Source: Mucilaginibacter cryoferens (GTDB taxonomy: Bacteria > Bacteroidota > Bacteroidia > Sphingobacteriales > Sphingobacteriaceae). From it: DNA of 64,000 nt. The translations under genes were made by a program, and so were the position numbers. The notes under the pieces were generated by a model. It had not been told where the DNA came from. It saw nothing but the letters and a program-made list of their open reading frames with translations, and did not search any database. Where the stretch lies: assembly GCF_014205845.1 (NCBI RefSeq), contig NZ_JACHCR010000003.1, positions 248,001 to 312,000 of the forward strand, given 5' to 3'. Below, piece after piece: positions 8,411 through 17,011 of this stretch (position 1 is its first letter; each line of letters opens with the position of its first letter).

Positions 8411-8605
8411 ATGGCAAAGCACACCACTCTAAAACAAGGTCAGTTACTTAAGTACATTGGTAAAAGGTGGAAAAATCTGAACATTAGCAGCAATCCTATC
8501 ATTAAGTTTTTAGGCTATGATAGTAACGGTTTTGCCGATGTATGGGTTGAATACCAGGGTCGCCTTATGCTGCTTGCCCTTAAGGATGTTGAGCTGGCAA
8601 TGTAG
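8411..8605 (+). CDS. Small conserved hypothetical protein
   Basis: A 64-residue cytoplasmic protein (MAKHTTLKQGQLLKYIGKRW, ending LALKDVELAM) with no signal peptide and no cysteines. The composition and the VEYQGRLMLL beta-like segment suggest a small SH3-like or KOW-like fold, but this is only a guess. It ends before a strong bidirectional terminator at 8638, which supports it as a real transcribed gene. Confidence 0.6.
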   Translation: MAKHTTLKQGQLLKYIGKRWKNLNISSNPIIKFLGYDSNGFADVWVEYQGRLMLLALKDVELAM

Positions 8606-8637
8606 CCGCCTCTGATTTCTATTTTTACAAACAATTC

Positions 8638-8675
8638 AAAAAGCCTTAACCAGGTAAAATCGGTTAGGGCTTTTT
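8638..8675. terminator. Bidirectional terminator shared by converging genes
   Basis: AAAAAGCCTTAACC pairs with CGGTTAGGGCTTTTT across a nine-base loop, with A and T runs on both sides. The right arm overlaps the last codons (SKKP and stop) of the minus-strand gene ending at 8664, so the terminator is partly coding. Confidence 0.88.
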
Positions 8676-9338
8676 GCTGCAATATTTTTCAATAAAACTA
8701 TTGGCCCTATCGCTTCCAACGTTGTGGATAAAATTCCAATCGGTACAGGCGCCATCGGTATCACCCTGCTTTAACTTTTCGCTGGCCTGCTTTAGGATAT
8801 CGCTTATCAACTCATCATCAAAACCCAATTGCTTTTTCAGGGCGATGATAAGCGGCTCTTTTGACAGATCGGCTTTGCCCTGGTATTTGTTGACATAATA
8901 GTTGGTTACCGCGTTCTCCAGCTCCTGCCGGTTCTTATAATCGGTAATAGCGGCCTGTGCATCTTTTTTGGTTGATGAGCCGCAACGCGTTTGATCGGGA
9001 TCAAAGCGAATAGGTTGCACCAGGTTGGTTGTGGGGTTATAATCGGCAGGTACTATCCAATGCCCTGATGTTAATTTAATTACCCGTAAAGCCTCATCAT
9101 CCAGATCGATACCCGGGCCTTGCTGTATTTTGGCATCGGTTACATTGCCTTGTTTATCTAACCTAAAAGCTACCTGGATAACTCCCGAAATACAATTTTG
9201 ACTGGAATACTCGGGGTAAACAATTTTAGATCGTAGAAAATTATCCAATGCCCCTTGCCCACCTTTAAACGCCGGTTGGGCCCCGGCAGTAAAAACCGCA
9301 GCTATTGTTATTATACTGATGAGCAGGCGTTTGATCAT
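8664..9338 (-). CDS. Secreted protein with TonB C-terminal-like domain
   Basis: The start at 9338 is chosen because MIKRLLISIITIAAVFTAG is a signal peptide; the frame extends 26 codons further upstream without signal character. Residues about 25-115 form a TonB_C-like domain (ALDNFLRSKIVYPEYS, GVIQVAFRLDKQGNVTDAKI, DDEALRVIKL). The remaining half is polar and helical with several cysteines. There is no transmembrane anchor or Pro-rich linker, so it is probably not a true energy transducer. Such free TonB_C domains are common in Bacteroidota and usually have no known function. Confidence 0.7.
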   Translation of the reverse strand: MIKRLLISIITIAAVFTAGAQPAFKGGQGALDNFLRSKIVYPEYSSQNCISGVIQVAFRLDKQGNVTDAKIQQGPGIDLDDEALRVIKLTSGHWIVPADYNPTTNLVQPIRFDPDQTRCGSSTKKDAQAAITDYKNRQELENAVTNYYVNKYQGKADLSKEPLIIALKKQLGFDDELISDILKQASEKLKQGDTDGACTDWNFIHNVGSDRANSFIEKYCSKKP

Positions 9339-9472
9339 ACTATAAATATCGACAATAAAACGGAATAATGTTTGAAGCTGAACGAACGTTGGTTGACACC
9401 AATGAAAGGGCAGCATCTATTTTTCGGGGGTGAAATAAATTGTGCGACCAGCTATCCTGACGGTACCCTTAT

Positions 9473-10162
9473 CTAAAACCCCAACACCATCCCCGGATCT
9501 GGAACATTCGCCTTATACTTTTCCATCTCCGAGTATTTACACACGCCCGGATAATCCCCAAACTTACCTTCCATATCAAACATCAACTGAAAATGTAGAT
9601 GTGGCGGCCACTGGCCATTCTCGGCGTTGTTGCCCAGAGTGGCTATTTGTTGGTTTTTATTTACAGGCATCCCAATGGTTAGTCGCCCTAAACTTTTGCG
9701 GCTCAGGTGCCCGTATAAACTATACAGGGTTAAGCCCCCCAGGTTATGCTCTAAAATAATACAAGGACCATAATCGCCCAGGTTATTATTATCCTGAAAA
9801 CTGTGTACCTTACCATCAAAGGGCGTATAAATTGGCGTCCCGGCTGACCCCCAAATGTCGACGCCCAAATGCAGACGGCGGGGCTCGTCCTCAGTATCAA
9901 AATGAGCGCTTACCGCATAAATGGTGCGGTGTTCCAGGTAACCGCCAATGCCGTAGCGGGCGCTATTAGCTTCTAGCTTATCGGTTACCCAGCTGGTAAA
10001 CCTTTGCTTATCGGCAATAATTGCTGCACTTAGCCCGGTATTGGCGGCGGTAAAATCCAACAAAAAAAGCCGGTCGGTGCCGGCATTATAGTCAACCACT
10101 TTGCCAATGGCAGCGGGGTTATTTTGTAAATATGTTTTTAGCTGCTGGTGTTTGTCCATCAA
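9473..10162 (-). CDS. M23-family metallopeptidase (LysM/signal-less)
   Basis: A 229-residue M23 (lysostaphin-type) zinc peptidase. The H-x(3)-D motif is HLGVD (His98, Asp102) and the second motif HLHFQ is near residue 190, with an intervening YGHLSRKSLG that supplies another conserved His. The N-terminal 90 residues carry no signal peptide, which is odd for a peptidoglycan hydrolase. It may be exported otherwise or act on a cytoplasmic peptide. It lies six bases downstream of rbfA and is probably co-transcribed. Two adjacent Met codons (10162, 10159) are possible starts. Confidence 0.78.
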   Translation of the reverse strand: MMDKHQQLKTYLQNNPAAIGKVVDYNAGTDRLFLLDFTAANTGLSAAIIADKQRFTSWVTDKLEANSARYGIGGYLEHRTIYAVSAHFDTEDEPRRLHLGVDIWGSAGTPIYTPFDGKVHSFQDNNNLGDYGPCIILEHNLGGLTLYSLYGHLSRKSLGRLTIGMPVNKNQQIATLGNNAENGQWPPHLHFQLMFDMEGKFGDYPGVCKYSEMEKYKANVPDPGMVLGF

Positions 10163-10168
10163 CGTAAA

Positions 10169-10540
10169 CTATTCGGTATCGGGCTGGCGCTCTTCCTTGC
10201 TTATCTTGTCGAAGATCTTATCCATACGCTCTACGTATTCGCTGGTATCATCAATAAAAAATTCCAATTGAGGAATTATCCTTACCTGGTCTTTAATGCG
10301 GGCACCCAGCTTGTACCTTATTTCTGATGCGTGTAGCTTTATAGTTTGCAAAGCCAGCTGCAAATTGGTATTGCCAAAAAAGCTTAAAAATACACGGGCG
10401 ATGGCCAAATCGGGCGTTACGCGTACTTTGGTAATAGTTACCAGTGTATTAGGCAAATAGTTCATGCCTTCGCGCTGAAAAATGGCGGCAAGGTCTTCCT
10501 GTATTACTCCGGCAAATTTTTGCTGACGTTTTGATTCCAT
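10169..10540 (-). CDS. rbfA: Ribosome-binding factor A
   Basis: A 123-residue 30S maturation factor with a KH-like fold: ESKRQQKFAGVIQEDLAAIF, VTITKVRVTPDLAIARVFLS, ASEIRYKLGARIKDQVRIIP and LEFFIDDTSEYVERMDKIF cover the domain in order. The length is standard. The order permease, lipoprotein, rbfA, M23 on one strand matches the common Bacteroidota linkage of rbfA with a LolC/E-type permease. Confidence 0.93.
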   Translation of the reverse strand: MESKRQQKFAGVIQEDLAAIFQREGMNYLPNTLVTITKVRVTPDLAIARVFLSFFGNTNLQLALQTIKLHASEIRYKLGARIKDQVRIIPQLEFFIDDTSEYVERMDKIFDKISKEERQPDTE

Positions 10541-10603
10541 GATGATAAGTTAACAGCCCCTAAGGCAGATGTTTATATTTGATTACCGGTGCTTCAATAG
10601 GTG

Positions 10604-10978
10604 TTAATTACACATATCCTGCGGTATCTCTTTTGTTATTTTTACTACTTTTTTTACAACCAGGGTGCTATCGTACTCAGATCCCATCCCCTCTTTACCC
10701 GATTTTATTTTAAAACCTTCTACTTCAACATACACCGGCTCATAAGGTTTTTCGAAGTTCATTTGTGAGTACTGCAACTCCAGCATGGCCGAACTATCGG
10801 TTACCCAAAATTCATGGCCGCTATCGCAATCCTTAAACGATTTAATTTCGGGACCAAAACTATACAACCCTTTATAAACAACCGGCTTATCCACCTTAGC
10901 AGGCTTCCTGTTACATGAGGATGCCGCTACAAAAAGAATAAATAAGAAGGCGAAATACTTAATATACCTAATCGTCAT
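10604..10978 (-). CDS. Lipoprotein resembling the NlpE C-terminal OB domain
   Basis: A 124-residue lipoprotein with a signal peptide ending ILFVAASSC (Cys22). The mature part (LYSFGPEIKSFKDCDSGHEF, AMLELQYSQM, EPVYVEVEGFKI) has the order of elements of the OB-fold domain at the C-terminus of NlpE, the E. coli lipoprotein that senses outer-membrane stress. This assignment is from pattern only. It starts nine bases downstream of the permease gene, so the two are likely co-expressed. Confidence 0.6.
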   Translation of the reverse strand: MTIRYIKYFAFLFILFVAASSCNRKPAKVDKPVVYKGLYSFGPEIKSFKDCDSGHEFWVTDSSAMLELQYSQMNFEKPYEPVYVEVEGFKIKSGKEGMGSEYDSTLVVKKVVKITKEIPQDMCN

Positions 10979-10987
10979 ATAACAAAT

Positions 10988-12214
10988 TTACAAATCCTGT
11001 TTGATTTCGTCCAATCCTTTAATACTTAATCGCGCACTAATTCCGGATGCTATTACCGCTATGGCCCCTACTGTTAAAAATACCAGACCAAAATCGGTTA
11101 CCTTCAAATCAACAGGGTAGGCATCCAGTACAGACATGGTTGCCCCCATTTTTATTAAACCATAGTGTTGCTGCACCAGGCAAAAGCCAAGCCCCAGCGC
11201 AATACCCAAAACACATCCAAATACAGATATCATCATCCCCTCAAAAAAGAAGATGCCCTGTATCACTCTTTTGCTGGCTCCAAGGCTGCTTAAAATGGCA
11301 ATATCCTTCCGTTTATCAATAACCAGCATGGTTAACGAGCCAATGATATTAAATATTGCGATGATAAGCACAAAGGTTAATATCATAAAAATGCTCCAAC
11401 GTTCGTAATTAAGCGTTTTATACAACTCGGTGTTTTGCTCCTTACGGTTTTTTACAGTGAATTTATCGCCAATTGCATTCTTTATTTTGCTTTGTACCGA
11501 TGTCAGGTCTGTGCCCCTTTTATAGGTAAGTTCCAGTGAGGTTATCTCTTTGGGTTGATCGAGCAGATCGCGGGCAAACTCAATGGGGGTTACCACAATA
11601 TCATCAAACTCCTGCTGAATACCAAACACGCCCGAAGCATTAATATGCCGTACCACAAATTCATCAAGCGGATTGGCCGAATTAACCACGGTGCGCCGGG
11701 GCGAAAATATCTCGATAGGTGTAAGATCGTCATGAACATTAATGCCCAGGTTACCCTGAATGGTAGCCCCGATAACGGCAAAGTATCTATCACCGCTCTT
11801 TAACGTGAACGAGCCGTTTTGTATGGTACTATCTAATTGCTTGTTTTTTAAAAAATCGTCGCTTACGCCTTTTATTGTACCCAAAAATGGCTTATCACCA
11901 TACCTTATCAGGGCTTTTTCCTGTAATACCTCAGTAAAAGAAAATAGCTGCGCATCCTTGTGCAGCGAGGTAAAATAGGGGGTGTTTGGATCGAAAGTTT
12001 TGCCAAGCCGGGTTTCTATCTTTATTTCGGGCGTAAAGTTGCTGTATAACGATAGGATCACCTTCTCGAACCCATTAAACACCGAGAGGATAATAATAAG
12101 CGCCGCGCTGCCAATTAACACCCCCAGCATGGATATGCCAGAGATGATATTGATGGCGTGCATCTTCTTGCCCGAAAACAAGTATCTTTTAGCTATGTAA
12201 ACCGAAGTGTTCAA
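10988..12214 (-). CDS. FtsX-like ABC permease (LolC/LolE type)
   Basis: A 408-residue inner-membrane protein with an N-terminal helix (INIISGISMLGVLIGSAALI), a large periplasmic MacB-like domain (about residues 45-265) and three C-terminal helices. The segment MLVIDKRKDIAILSSLGASK before helix 3 is the FtsX coupling helix. The N-terminus YIAKRYLFSGKKMHAINIIS is the LolC/E signature. It should work with an ATPase (LolD type) encoded elsewhere to extract lipoproteins from the inner membrane; that role is inference from family. Confidence 0.85.
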   Translation of the reverse strand: MNTSVYIAKRYLFSGKKMHAINIISGISMLGVLIGSAALIIILSVFNGFEKVILSLYSNFTPEIKIETRLGKTFDPNTPYFTSLHKDAQLFSFTEVLQEKALIRYGDKPFLGTIKGVSDDFLKNKQLDSTIQNGSFTLKSGDRYFAVIGATIQGNLGINVHDDLTPIEIFSPRRTVVNSANPLDEFVVRHINASGVFGIQQEFDDIVVTPIEFARDLLDQPKEITSLELTYKRGTDLTSVQSKIKNAIGDKFTVKNRKEQNTELYKTLNYERWSIFMILTFVLIIAIFNIIGSLTMLVIDKRKDIAILSSLGASKRVIQGIFFFEGMMISVFGCVLGIALGLGFCLVQQHYGLIKMGATMSVLDAYPVDLKVTDFGLVFLTVGAIAVIASGISARLSIKGLDEIKQDL

Positions 12215-12220
12215 ATTAGG

Positions 12221-12320
12221 GTGTACGTTATACGTGGTAAGTTATACGTTTTTTTGAATAGTCAATTATTAATTTCTTTTCAGGCGCGTATAACGTAAAA
12301 CACTATACGTATAACCCCAC
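12221..12320. repeat. Inverted repeat of TATACGT words
   Basis: The left arm GTACGTTATACGTGGTAAG (12221-12249) and the right arm GTATAACGTAAAACACTATA (12285-12320) are complementary and built from the repeated words TATACGT and TAACGT. They occupy the gap between the permease start and the MBL hydrolase stop. Confidence 0.65.
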
Positions 12321-12327
12321 CAATGTG

Positions 12328-12966
12328 CTAAGTTAAAAACGGGTTATTTTGTTTTTCGTAGCCGATGGTTGTTTCGGGACCGTGGCCGGGATAAACAGTA
12401 CAATCATCGGGCAAGGCCCACAACTGTGTTTCAATGCTATCCATCAACTGCGTAAAATTACCGCCAGGCAAATCTGTACGGCCGATACTCCGCCTGAACA
12501 ATACATCGCCCCCAATTAAAATATTGGCGTCTTTATCGTAAAAACACAACGACGCGGGCGAATGCCCGGGTGCAAAAATTAAATCTAATGCAGTATTGCC
12601 AAATTTTACGTTCCCTGTTTCGGGCAGGTATTCATCAGGCAAAGGCGATACCTCGTACCTGATACCCATTTGTGGGGCATAAGATACTACAGCTGTTAAA
12701 ACCGGCAACTCGCCTTCATGAAACAGAGGCTTCAGTCCGTATTTATCAAAAACAAATTTATTACCAAGCACGTGATCTATATGGCAGTGTGTGTTTAACA
12801 GCAAAACAGGCTTTAAATTATTATCTTTTATAAAATTAACTACCACATTTTGCTCGATAGCAGTGTACATTCCCGGATCTATAATTGCACATTCGCCGGT
12901 TTCATCATATAAAATATAGGTGTTTTCCTGGTAAGGGTTGTTCTCAAACGAAATAACTTTTGCCAT
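12328..12966 (-). CDS. MBL-fold hydrolase (glyoxalase II-like)
   Basis: A 212-residue metallo-beta-lactamase-fold enzyme with the metal motif THCHIDH (residues 59-65), the second His in APGHSPASLC, the Asp in GGDVLFRRSIGRTDLPGG and a final VYPGHGPETTIGYEKQNNPF. The C-terminal part is short, as in YcbL-type type II glyoxalases rather than the full-length GloB. It probably hydrolyses S-lactoylglutathione-like thioesters or a related small substrate; the true substrate is unknown. Confidence 0.82.
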   Translation of the reverse strand: MAKVISFENNPYQENTYILYDETGECAIIDPGMYTAIEQNVVVNFIKDNNLKPVLLLNTHCHIDHVLGNKFVFDKYGLKPLFHEGELPVLTAVVSYAPQMGIRYEVSPLPDEYLPETGNVKFGNTALDLIFAPGHSPASLCFYDKDANILIGGDVLFRRSIGRTDLPGGNFTQLMDSIETQLWALPDDCTVYPGHGPETTIGYEKQNNPFLT

Positions 12967-13121
12967 GGGGTAAAAGTACGGATTTAAATGGTTGGGGGAA
13001 ATTGGTTTAAAGAGCCCGGTAAAAATTGTAATAGCGAGAATTAAAATTCAGAAACTTTGAAAGGAAATGACATTCCTTCAGCTTTGTCATCCTGGTAGGA
13101 AGCAATAACGAGAGCTAAAAG

Positions 13122-13733
13122 CTATTCTTCCACCAACTCCACCTCGGCAACGGGGCTAAACAAATAAACCCGTTTGGTTTCTATTTCTACACATTTAAAA
13201 CGCTTACGCAATTGTTCTTCTTTGCGAAAAACGCGGTCGCCTTTTATTTTGAAGAGAGCCTTGAAGGGTACTTTCTCCACTGTAAGCATCGATTCTTTAG
13301 GGGCATCGTATTTACGCAGGGAGCGGAACAGGTTAAGATCAGAACAGCTGGAAGCGGCCGGGTTATCCAGGTAACTGGTGATGGCATGCTTCACATCGGG
13401 AGGAAAAATATCTTTTTCAAAAAAGGGCTGCATCATTTTTTTGAAATTATTTTTCCACTCGGTGCCATGCGGTTTCGCTTTATGCTTATGCTCGTTCCAG
13501 GTGTGCAGGTGTGCAAACTCGTGCACGGTAGTTACCAAAAAAGCGTAGGGGTTAAGGTCGAAATTGACCGAAATACGGTGACCTTTACCGGCATAAGGCG
13601 AACGGTAGTCGCCAAATTTAGTGCCGCGGTTGCGTGAAATTTTAAACTCGCATTTAAAGTAGTCAATCCAGCGACCGATGAGCGGGGCAGCATCGGGCGG
13701 GAGATACCTTTCTAAAACTTTTACTTTATCCAA
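13122..13733 (-). CDS. SprT-like zinc metalloprotein
   Basis: A 203-residue protein with the SprT-like domain. The zinc motif TTVHEFAHLHTW (His71, Glu72, His75) is followed by the conserved KPHGTEWKNNFKKMM. The N-terminus (LIGRWIDYFKCEFKISRNRG, SVNFDLNPY) matches the domain start. The C-terminal third is basic and lacks the usual zinc ribbon cysteines. SprT/Spartan proteases cleave DNA-protein crosslinks in eukaryotes; the bacterial role is unknown. The last codons lie next to a degenerate hairpin (about 13083-13135). Confidence 0.8.
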   Translation of the reverse strand: MDKVKVLERYLPPDAAPLIGRWIDYFKCEFKISRNRGTKFGDYRSPYAGKGHRISVNFDLNPYAFLVTTVHEFAHLHTWNEHKHKAKPHGTEWKNNFKKMMQPFFEKDIFPPDVKHAITSYLDNPAASSCSDLNLFRSLRKYDAPKESMLTVEKVPFKALFKIKGDRVFRKEEQLRKRFKCVEIETKRVYLFSPVAEVELVEE

Positions 13734-13764
13734 TTTTTACCTCTACACAAATATAATGATTTCA

Positions 13765-13945
13765 TCAGTTGATTGTTGATGGTTCATAGACGATAGCCCG
13801 AAGTTTTTAAGTAATTACAAAGAGATTATTATTTGTTAATGCTTGATGGTTCATAGATCATAGCCGGAACGTTAATAAGAACAAATAATTACATTACAAC
13901 AAAGCTGCTATGAACCATGATCAATCAACCATGATCAATGAATCA
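13765..13945. repeat. Inverted word-repeats (GATGGTTCATAGA family)
   Basis: Left copies TGATGGTTCATAGACGATAG (about 13787) and TGATGGTTCATAGATCATAG (about 13843) face a right arm GCTATGAACCATGATCAATC (about 13908) plus a second copy of CAACCATGATCAATGA. The 216-bp gap between the SprT-like gene and feoB contains nothing else. Confidence 0.7.
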
Positions 13946-13949
13946 AAAT

Positions 13950-16064
13950 CTATTTCAACAAATGATAAACAATAAAGCTGGCCGAATACGCCAGCACCGT
14001 CATATAAGCAAATTGGGCGGCTGGCCAGCGCCAGTCTTTGGTTTCGCGATACACCACAGCCACGGTGCTGGCGCATTGCATGGCAAAGGCGTAAAACATC
14101 ATGAGCGAAAAAGCAACGGCCAAAGTAAACACGGGCTTGCCTGTATCGGGGTTGGTAGCGCTATGCATTTTTTGCTGAACAGATTCCAGCTTATCCGCAT
14201 CGCCCTCCACGCTATAAATGGTGGCCATAGTACCTACAAATACCTCGCGGGCAGCAAATGAACTGATGAGGGCTATACCTATTTTCCAATCAAAGCCTAA
14301 TGGCTTAATAACAGGTTCAATTACGTGGCCAAACACCCCAGCATAAGAACTTTCTAATTTTTCAGAGGCGATAACTTTGGTAAGGCTATCTGGTGTCATG
14401 CTTTTAGTGTATTCAGGCTTACTGAAAGTTTTGTCTATCTGTGCAAACCTATCGCCCGGGCCATATGATTTTAACACCCATAAAATGATGGATACCGCAA
14501 TAATCACCTTACCTGCCTGTAGTACAAATGTTTTAGAACGATCATACATAGTAAAAGCCACATTTTTCCACCTTGGCATACGGTAAACAGGTAGTTCCAT
14601 AATAAAGTAACCACGTTCGCGGGCCTTTAATATAAATTTCATTACAAAGGCCACAACAACCGCCGATACAATACTTAACAGGTACATGGCAGTAAGCGCC
14701 AGGCCTTGCAGGTTAAATACCCACCATACATTTTTGTTGGGCACAACCAGCGCTATAAGCAAGGTATAAACCGGTAAACGGGCCGAGCAGGCTACCAGTG
14801 GCGTAACCATAATGGTTATCATCCTATCTTTCCAGTTCTCTATGTTGCGAGTACTCATAATAGACGGCACCGCACAGGCAAAGCCACCAATAAGCGGCAC
14901 CACCGATTTGCCGTTAAGGCCAACCTTACGCATCACCTTATCCATCATAAACGTAACGCGCGACATGTAGCCGGTATCTTCCAGTATGGATATCAATGCA
15001 AAAAGAATGGCTATCTGCGGCACAAATACCAATACGCCACTTAAACCAGCCAATACACCATCAACCAGTAAGCTCACCAGCGGGCCGGCGGGCAATACCC
15101 TTGTAATTGCAGCCTGTAGCCACAAAAACAGATCGCCAATAAGCTCCATTGGATAGGCCGACCACGAAAATATAGCCTGAAATATGAACATCAGGATGGC
15201 AAAAAAGATGATAAAGCCAAACACCTTGTGGGTAAGTATTTTATCTATCTTGTTGCTTACCGTTTCGTCATGAGCCGTCTCTGGCTTTTTAACGGTATCG
15301 TATAGCAAATCATTTATAAAACTGTAGCGGGCAATAGTTTCTGTAGCCTGGGCTTTTTGCGAGTGAAAAGAATGCTCCTTTTCCAGTTCTTCAATACGAT
15401 CGCTTTCTGTGGCCGATAAAAAATCGAGGGTTTCGTGCTGGTGGGCCAGTTGCAGGGCAAAATATGGGTTATCTACCTTATATTCTTCCTTTATCTGCGC
15501 TATAAGTTGCGGTGCAATGGCATCTACATCAATAGTATCCTGCTGTAAAGCAATTTTATTGGCGTAAGCAATAGTGGTTTTAAGCTGATCTATCCCCTTT
15601 ATTTTTCGTGCCGATATAGGCACCACCGGTACACCCAGCTTTTGGGCAAACAAATCAACATCTATAACAATGCCCGCCTTTTCAGATACATCTATCATGT
15701 TGAGGGCAACCACAACCGGTATTTTCAGATCGGCTATCTGGGTATACAGCAGCAGGTTGCGTTTAAGGTTTGATGCATCCAGTATCACCACAATCAGATC
15801 GGGCACCATGGCTTTGGCCTTATCTGCCAAAACAGAAAATACAATGGATTCGTCTTTACTTTTTGGGTAGATGCTATAGGTACCGGGAAGATCTATAATT
15901 TCGGCCGTGCGACCATCGGGCAGCTGGCAAAAGCCCGTTTTTTTATCAACAGTAACCCCAGGAAAGTTTCCAATTTTTTGATTAAGACCGGTTAAAATAT
16001 TAAAGAGAGTTGATTTACCGGTGTTTGGATTTCCTACAAGCGCAACTCTTATATCGGCTTTCAA
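13950..16064 (-). CDS. feoB: Ferrous iron transporter FeoB
   Basis: A 704-residue inner-membrane Fe(II) transporter. The N-terminal G domain has G1 GNPNTGKST (residues 11-19), G3 DLPGTYS and G4 NMID. A helical spacer follows, then the membrane domain with the two Gate regions, including PLIGGFACAVPSIMSTRNI and MVTPLVACSARLPVY, whose cysteines are the usual ones. The C-terminal segment ISSFAAREVFVGTMATIY is also typical. The gene begins 11 bases after feoA. Length and motifs are complete, so it should be functional for anaerobic or low-oxygen iron uptake. Confidence 0.95.
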   Translation of the reverse strand: MKADIRVALVGNPNTGKSTLFNILTGLNQKIGNFPGVTVDKKTGFCQLPDGRTAEIIDLPGTYSIYPKSKDESIVFSVLADKAKAMVPDLIVVILDASNLKRNLLLYTQIADLKIPVVVALNMIDVSEKAGIVIDVDLFAQKLGVPVVPISARKIKGIDQLKTTIAYANKIALQQDTIDVDAIAPQLIAQIKEEYKVDNPYFALQLAHQHETLDFLSATESDRIEELEKEHSFHSQKAQATETIARYSFINDLLYDTVKKPETAHDETVSNKIDKILTHKVFGFIIFFAILMFIFQAIFSWSAYPMELIGDLFLWLQAAITRVLPAGPLVSLLVDGVLAGLSGVLVFVPQIAILFALISILEDTGYMSRVTFMMDKVMRKVGLNGKSVVPLIGGFACAVPSIMSTRNIENWKDRMITIMVTPLVACSARLPVYTLLIALVVPNKNVWWVFNLQGLALTAMYLLSIVSAVVVAFVMKFILKARERGYFIMELPVYRMPRWKNVAFTMYDRSKTFVLQAGKVIIAVSIILWVLKSYGPGDRFAQIDKTFSKPEYTKSMTPDSLTKVIASEKLESSYAGVFGHVIEPVIKPLGFDWKIGIALISSFAAREVFVGTMATIYSVEGDADKLESVQQKMHSATNPDTGKPVFTLAVAFSLMMFYAFAMQCASTVAVVYRETKDWRWPAAQFAYMTVLAYSASFIVYHLLK

Positions 16065-16075
16065 TGCTTAAAAAA

Positions 16076-16291
16076 CTACTGCAAAATTATGGTGGAGGCT
16101 TCAAATTTACGCAGACTTAACTGGTAACCAGAAACATGGATAGCAATTGGATCGCCAAGGGGTGCCACGCGCGAAATGCGAACTTCTTCGCCCGGCAAAC
16201 AGCCCATCTCCATCAATTTAACCGACATTTCGAGATCAGTAAATTCCTTTACAATTCCGGTTTCCCCTACTTCAAGTTGTGAAAGTGTCAT
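16076..16291 (-). CDS. feoA: Ferrous iron transport protein A
   Basis: A 71-residue SH3-like cytoplasmic protein with VGETGIVKEF, LMEMGCLPGEEVRISRVAP and IAIHVSGYQLSLRKFEAS, the FeoA pattern in order. It is the first gene of the feoAB operon and lies 20 bases from a consensus promoter. FeoA is thought to modulate FeoB; here it is separate, whereas some Bacteroidota fuse FeoA and FeoB. Confidence 0.93.
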   Translation of the reverse strand: MTLSQLEVGETGIVKEFTDLEMSVKLMEMGCLPGEEVRISRVAPLGDPIAIHVSGYQLSLRKFEASTIILQ

Positions 16292-16310
16292 CGTATAATT
16301 TTAACCTGAG

Positions 16311-16341
16311 CAAATGTAAGCTTATTTATATTAAATCCAAA
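16311..16341 (-). promoter_or_regulatory. Consensus Bacteroidota promoter of feoAB
   Basis: On the minus strand TTTG (16338-16341) and TACATTTG (16311-16318) are separated by exactly 19 bases, matching the TTTG/TAnnTTTG consensus. The transcript would start near 16304, about a dozen bases before the feoA ATG. Confidence 0.8.
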
Positions 16342-16347
16342 TAAAGG

Positions 16348-16521
16348 TTGGATCAGATGTGCAAATTTTAGATGTGCAGGTGTGCCGATGATAAAAAAAT
16401 GGTATTAGAATGGAAGAGTGAATGAATTAATGATGCCTGAATCAGACTTTAAGAATTAGCGAAATCTTAAAATCTATCAACCCATCATCTGCACACCTGC
16501 ACATCTGAAATCTGCACATTT
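16348..16521. repeat. Inverted repeat of AGATGTGCA words
   Basis: The left arm (16351-16392) has AGATGTGCAAATTTTAGATG and GTGCAGGTGTG; the right arm (16480-16521) reads CATCTGCACACCTGCACATC and on to ATCTGCACA, its complement. The right arm lies inside the 3' end of the small lipoprotein gene ending at 16477. The left arm lies just upstream of the feoAB promoter. Confidence 0.75.
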
Positions 16522-16629
16522 AATAACCCCAAACTTTGGGCAGCCACAGCCTTTTTTAAAAATACCGCAGGATGAGAAGCCGGTAAGCAGTATTGCGCCT
16601 ATAATAATGATGAGTTTACTTTTTTTCAT
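16477..16629 (-). CDS. Tiny lipoprotein with CGCP motif
   Basis: A 50-codon gene: MKKSKLIIIIGAILLTGFSS followed by the lipobox Cys21, then GIFKKGCGCPKFG. A signal peptide, lipobox and a short Cys-x-Cys-Pro tail are typical of a small, poorly annotated lipoprotein family in Sphingobacteriaceae. The start overlaps the end of the VanZ gene by 14 bases, suggesting coupling. The last 13 residues (CADFRCAGVQMMG) are translated from the AGATGTGCA repeat, so the original stop was probably near residue 37. Function is unknown. Confidence 0.65.
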   Translation of the reverse strand: MKKSKLIIIIGAILLTGFSSCGIFKKGCGCPKFGVIKCADFRCAGVQMMG

Positions 16630-17011
16630 TGCCAATTGCACCTATGGTTAGCATAACACCAAAAACGGCCATACATGTACCCAGCACATCACAAAACAAA
16701 TCGTTCCATTCGGCGCTGCGCCAGGTAAAAACCTTCCATTGTAATATTTCTATTAAGCCCCCATAAAAGGTGGCCGTTAATATTACAATGAACGCCTGTT
16801 TATACGAGAATGTGATTGGCTTTTGTTGCCTTATAGCGCCATTGCAGTACAATACCGTTAGGGTAAAAAACAAACCGGTATGTGTAAGCTTATCAAAGCC
16901 GGCAAAAAACATAGGCGAGTTGCCCGCCGCGCCCAAATCTACGGCGCAGATGATCAAAATAAATAAGGCCCACAAAATTGCGGGCCCGTGATATTTTAGC
17001 ATTGATTTCAT
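16616..17011 (-). CDS. VanZ-like membrane protein
   Basis: A 131-residue protein with four predicted helices: PAILWALFILIICAVDL, DKLTHTGLFFTLTVLYCNGA, AFIVILTATFYGGLIEILQ and DVLGTCMAVFGVMLTIGAI. The pattern DKLTH...GLIEILQ...R(S)AEWNDLFCDVLG is the VanZ family core. It starts on the base right after the gcvH stop, so translation is coupled. The gcvH-vanZ pair is a recurrent Bacteroidota arrangement, but VanZ function outside teicoplanin resistance is unknown. Confidence 0.82.
   Translation of the reverse strand: MKSMLKYHGPAILWALFILIICAVDLGAAGNSPMFFAGFDKLTHTGLFFTLTVLYCNGAIRQQKPITFSYKQAFIVILTATFYGGLIEILQWKVFTWRSAEWNDLFCDVLGTCMAVFGVMLTIGAIGNEKK

Noticed and set aside
9442..9759. A 105-codon plus-strand frame opposite the M23 gene
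   Set aside because: Opposite-strand shadow of a recognised peptidase; Pro/Thr-rich noise.
13050..13135. A possible fourth copy of the GTCAT...ATGAC palindrome near the SprT-like gene
   Set aside because: Only TTTGTCATCCTGGTAGGAAG resembles one end; the other half is not convincing, so I did not call a copy.
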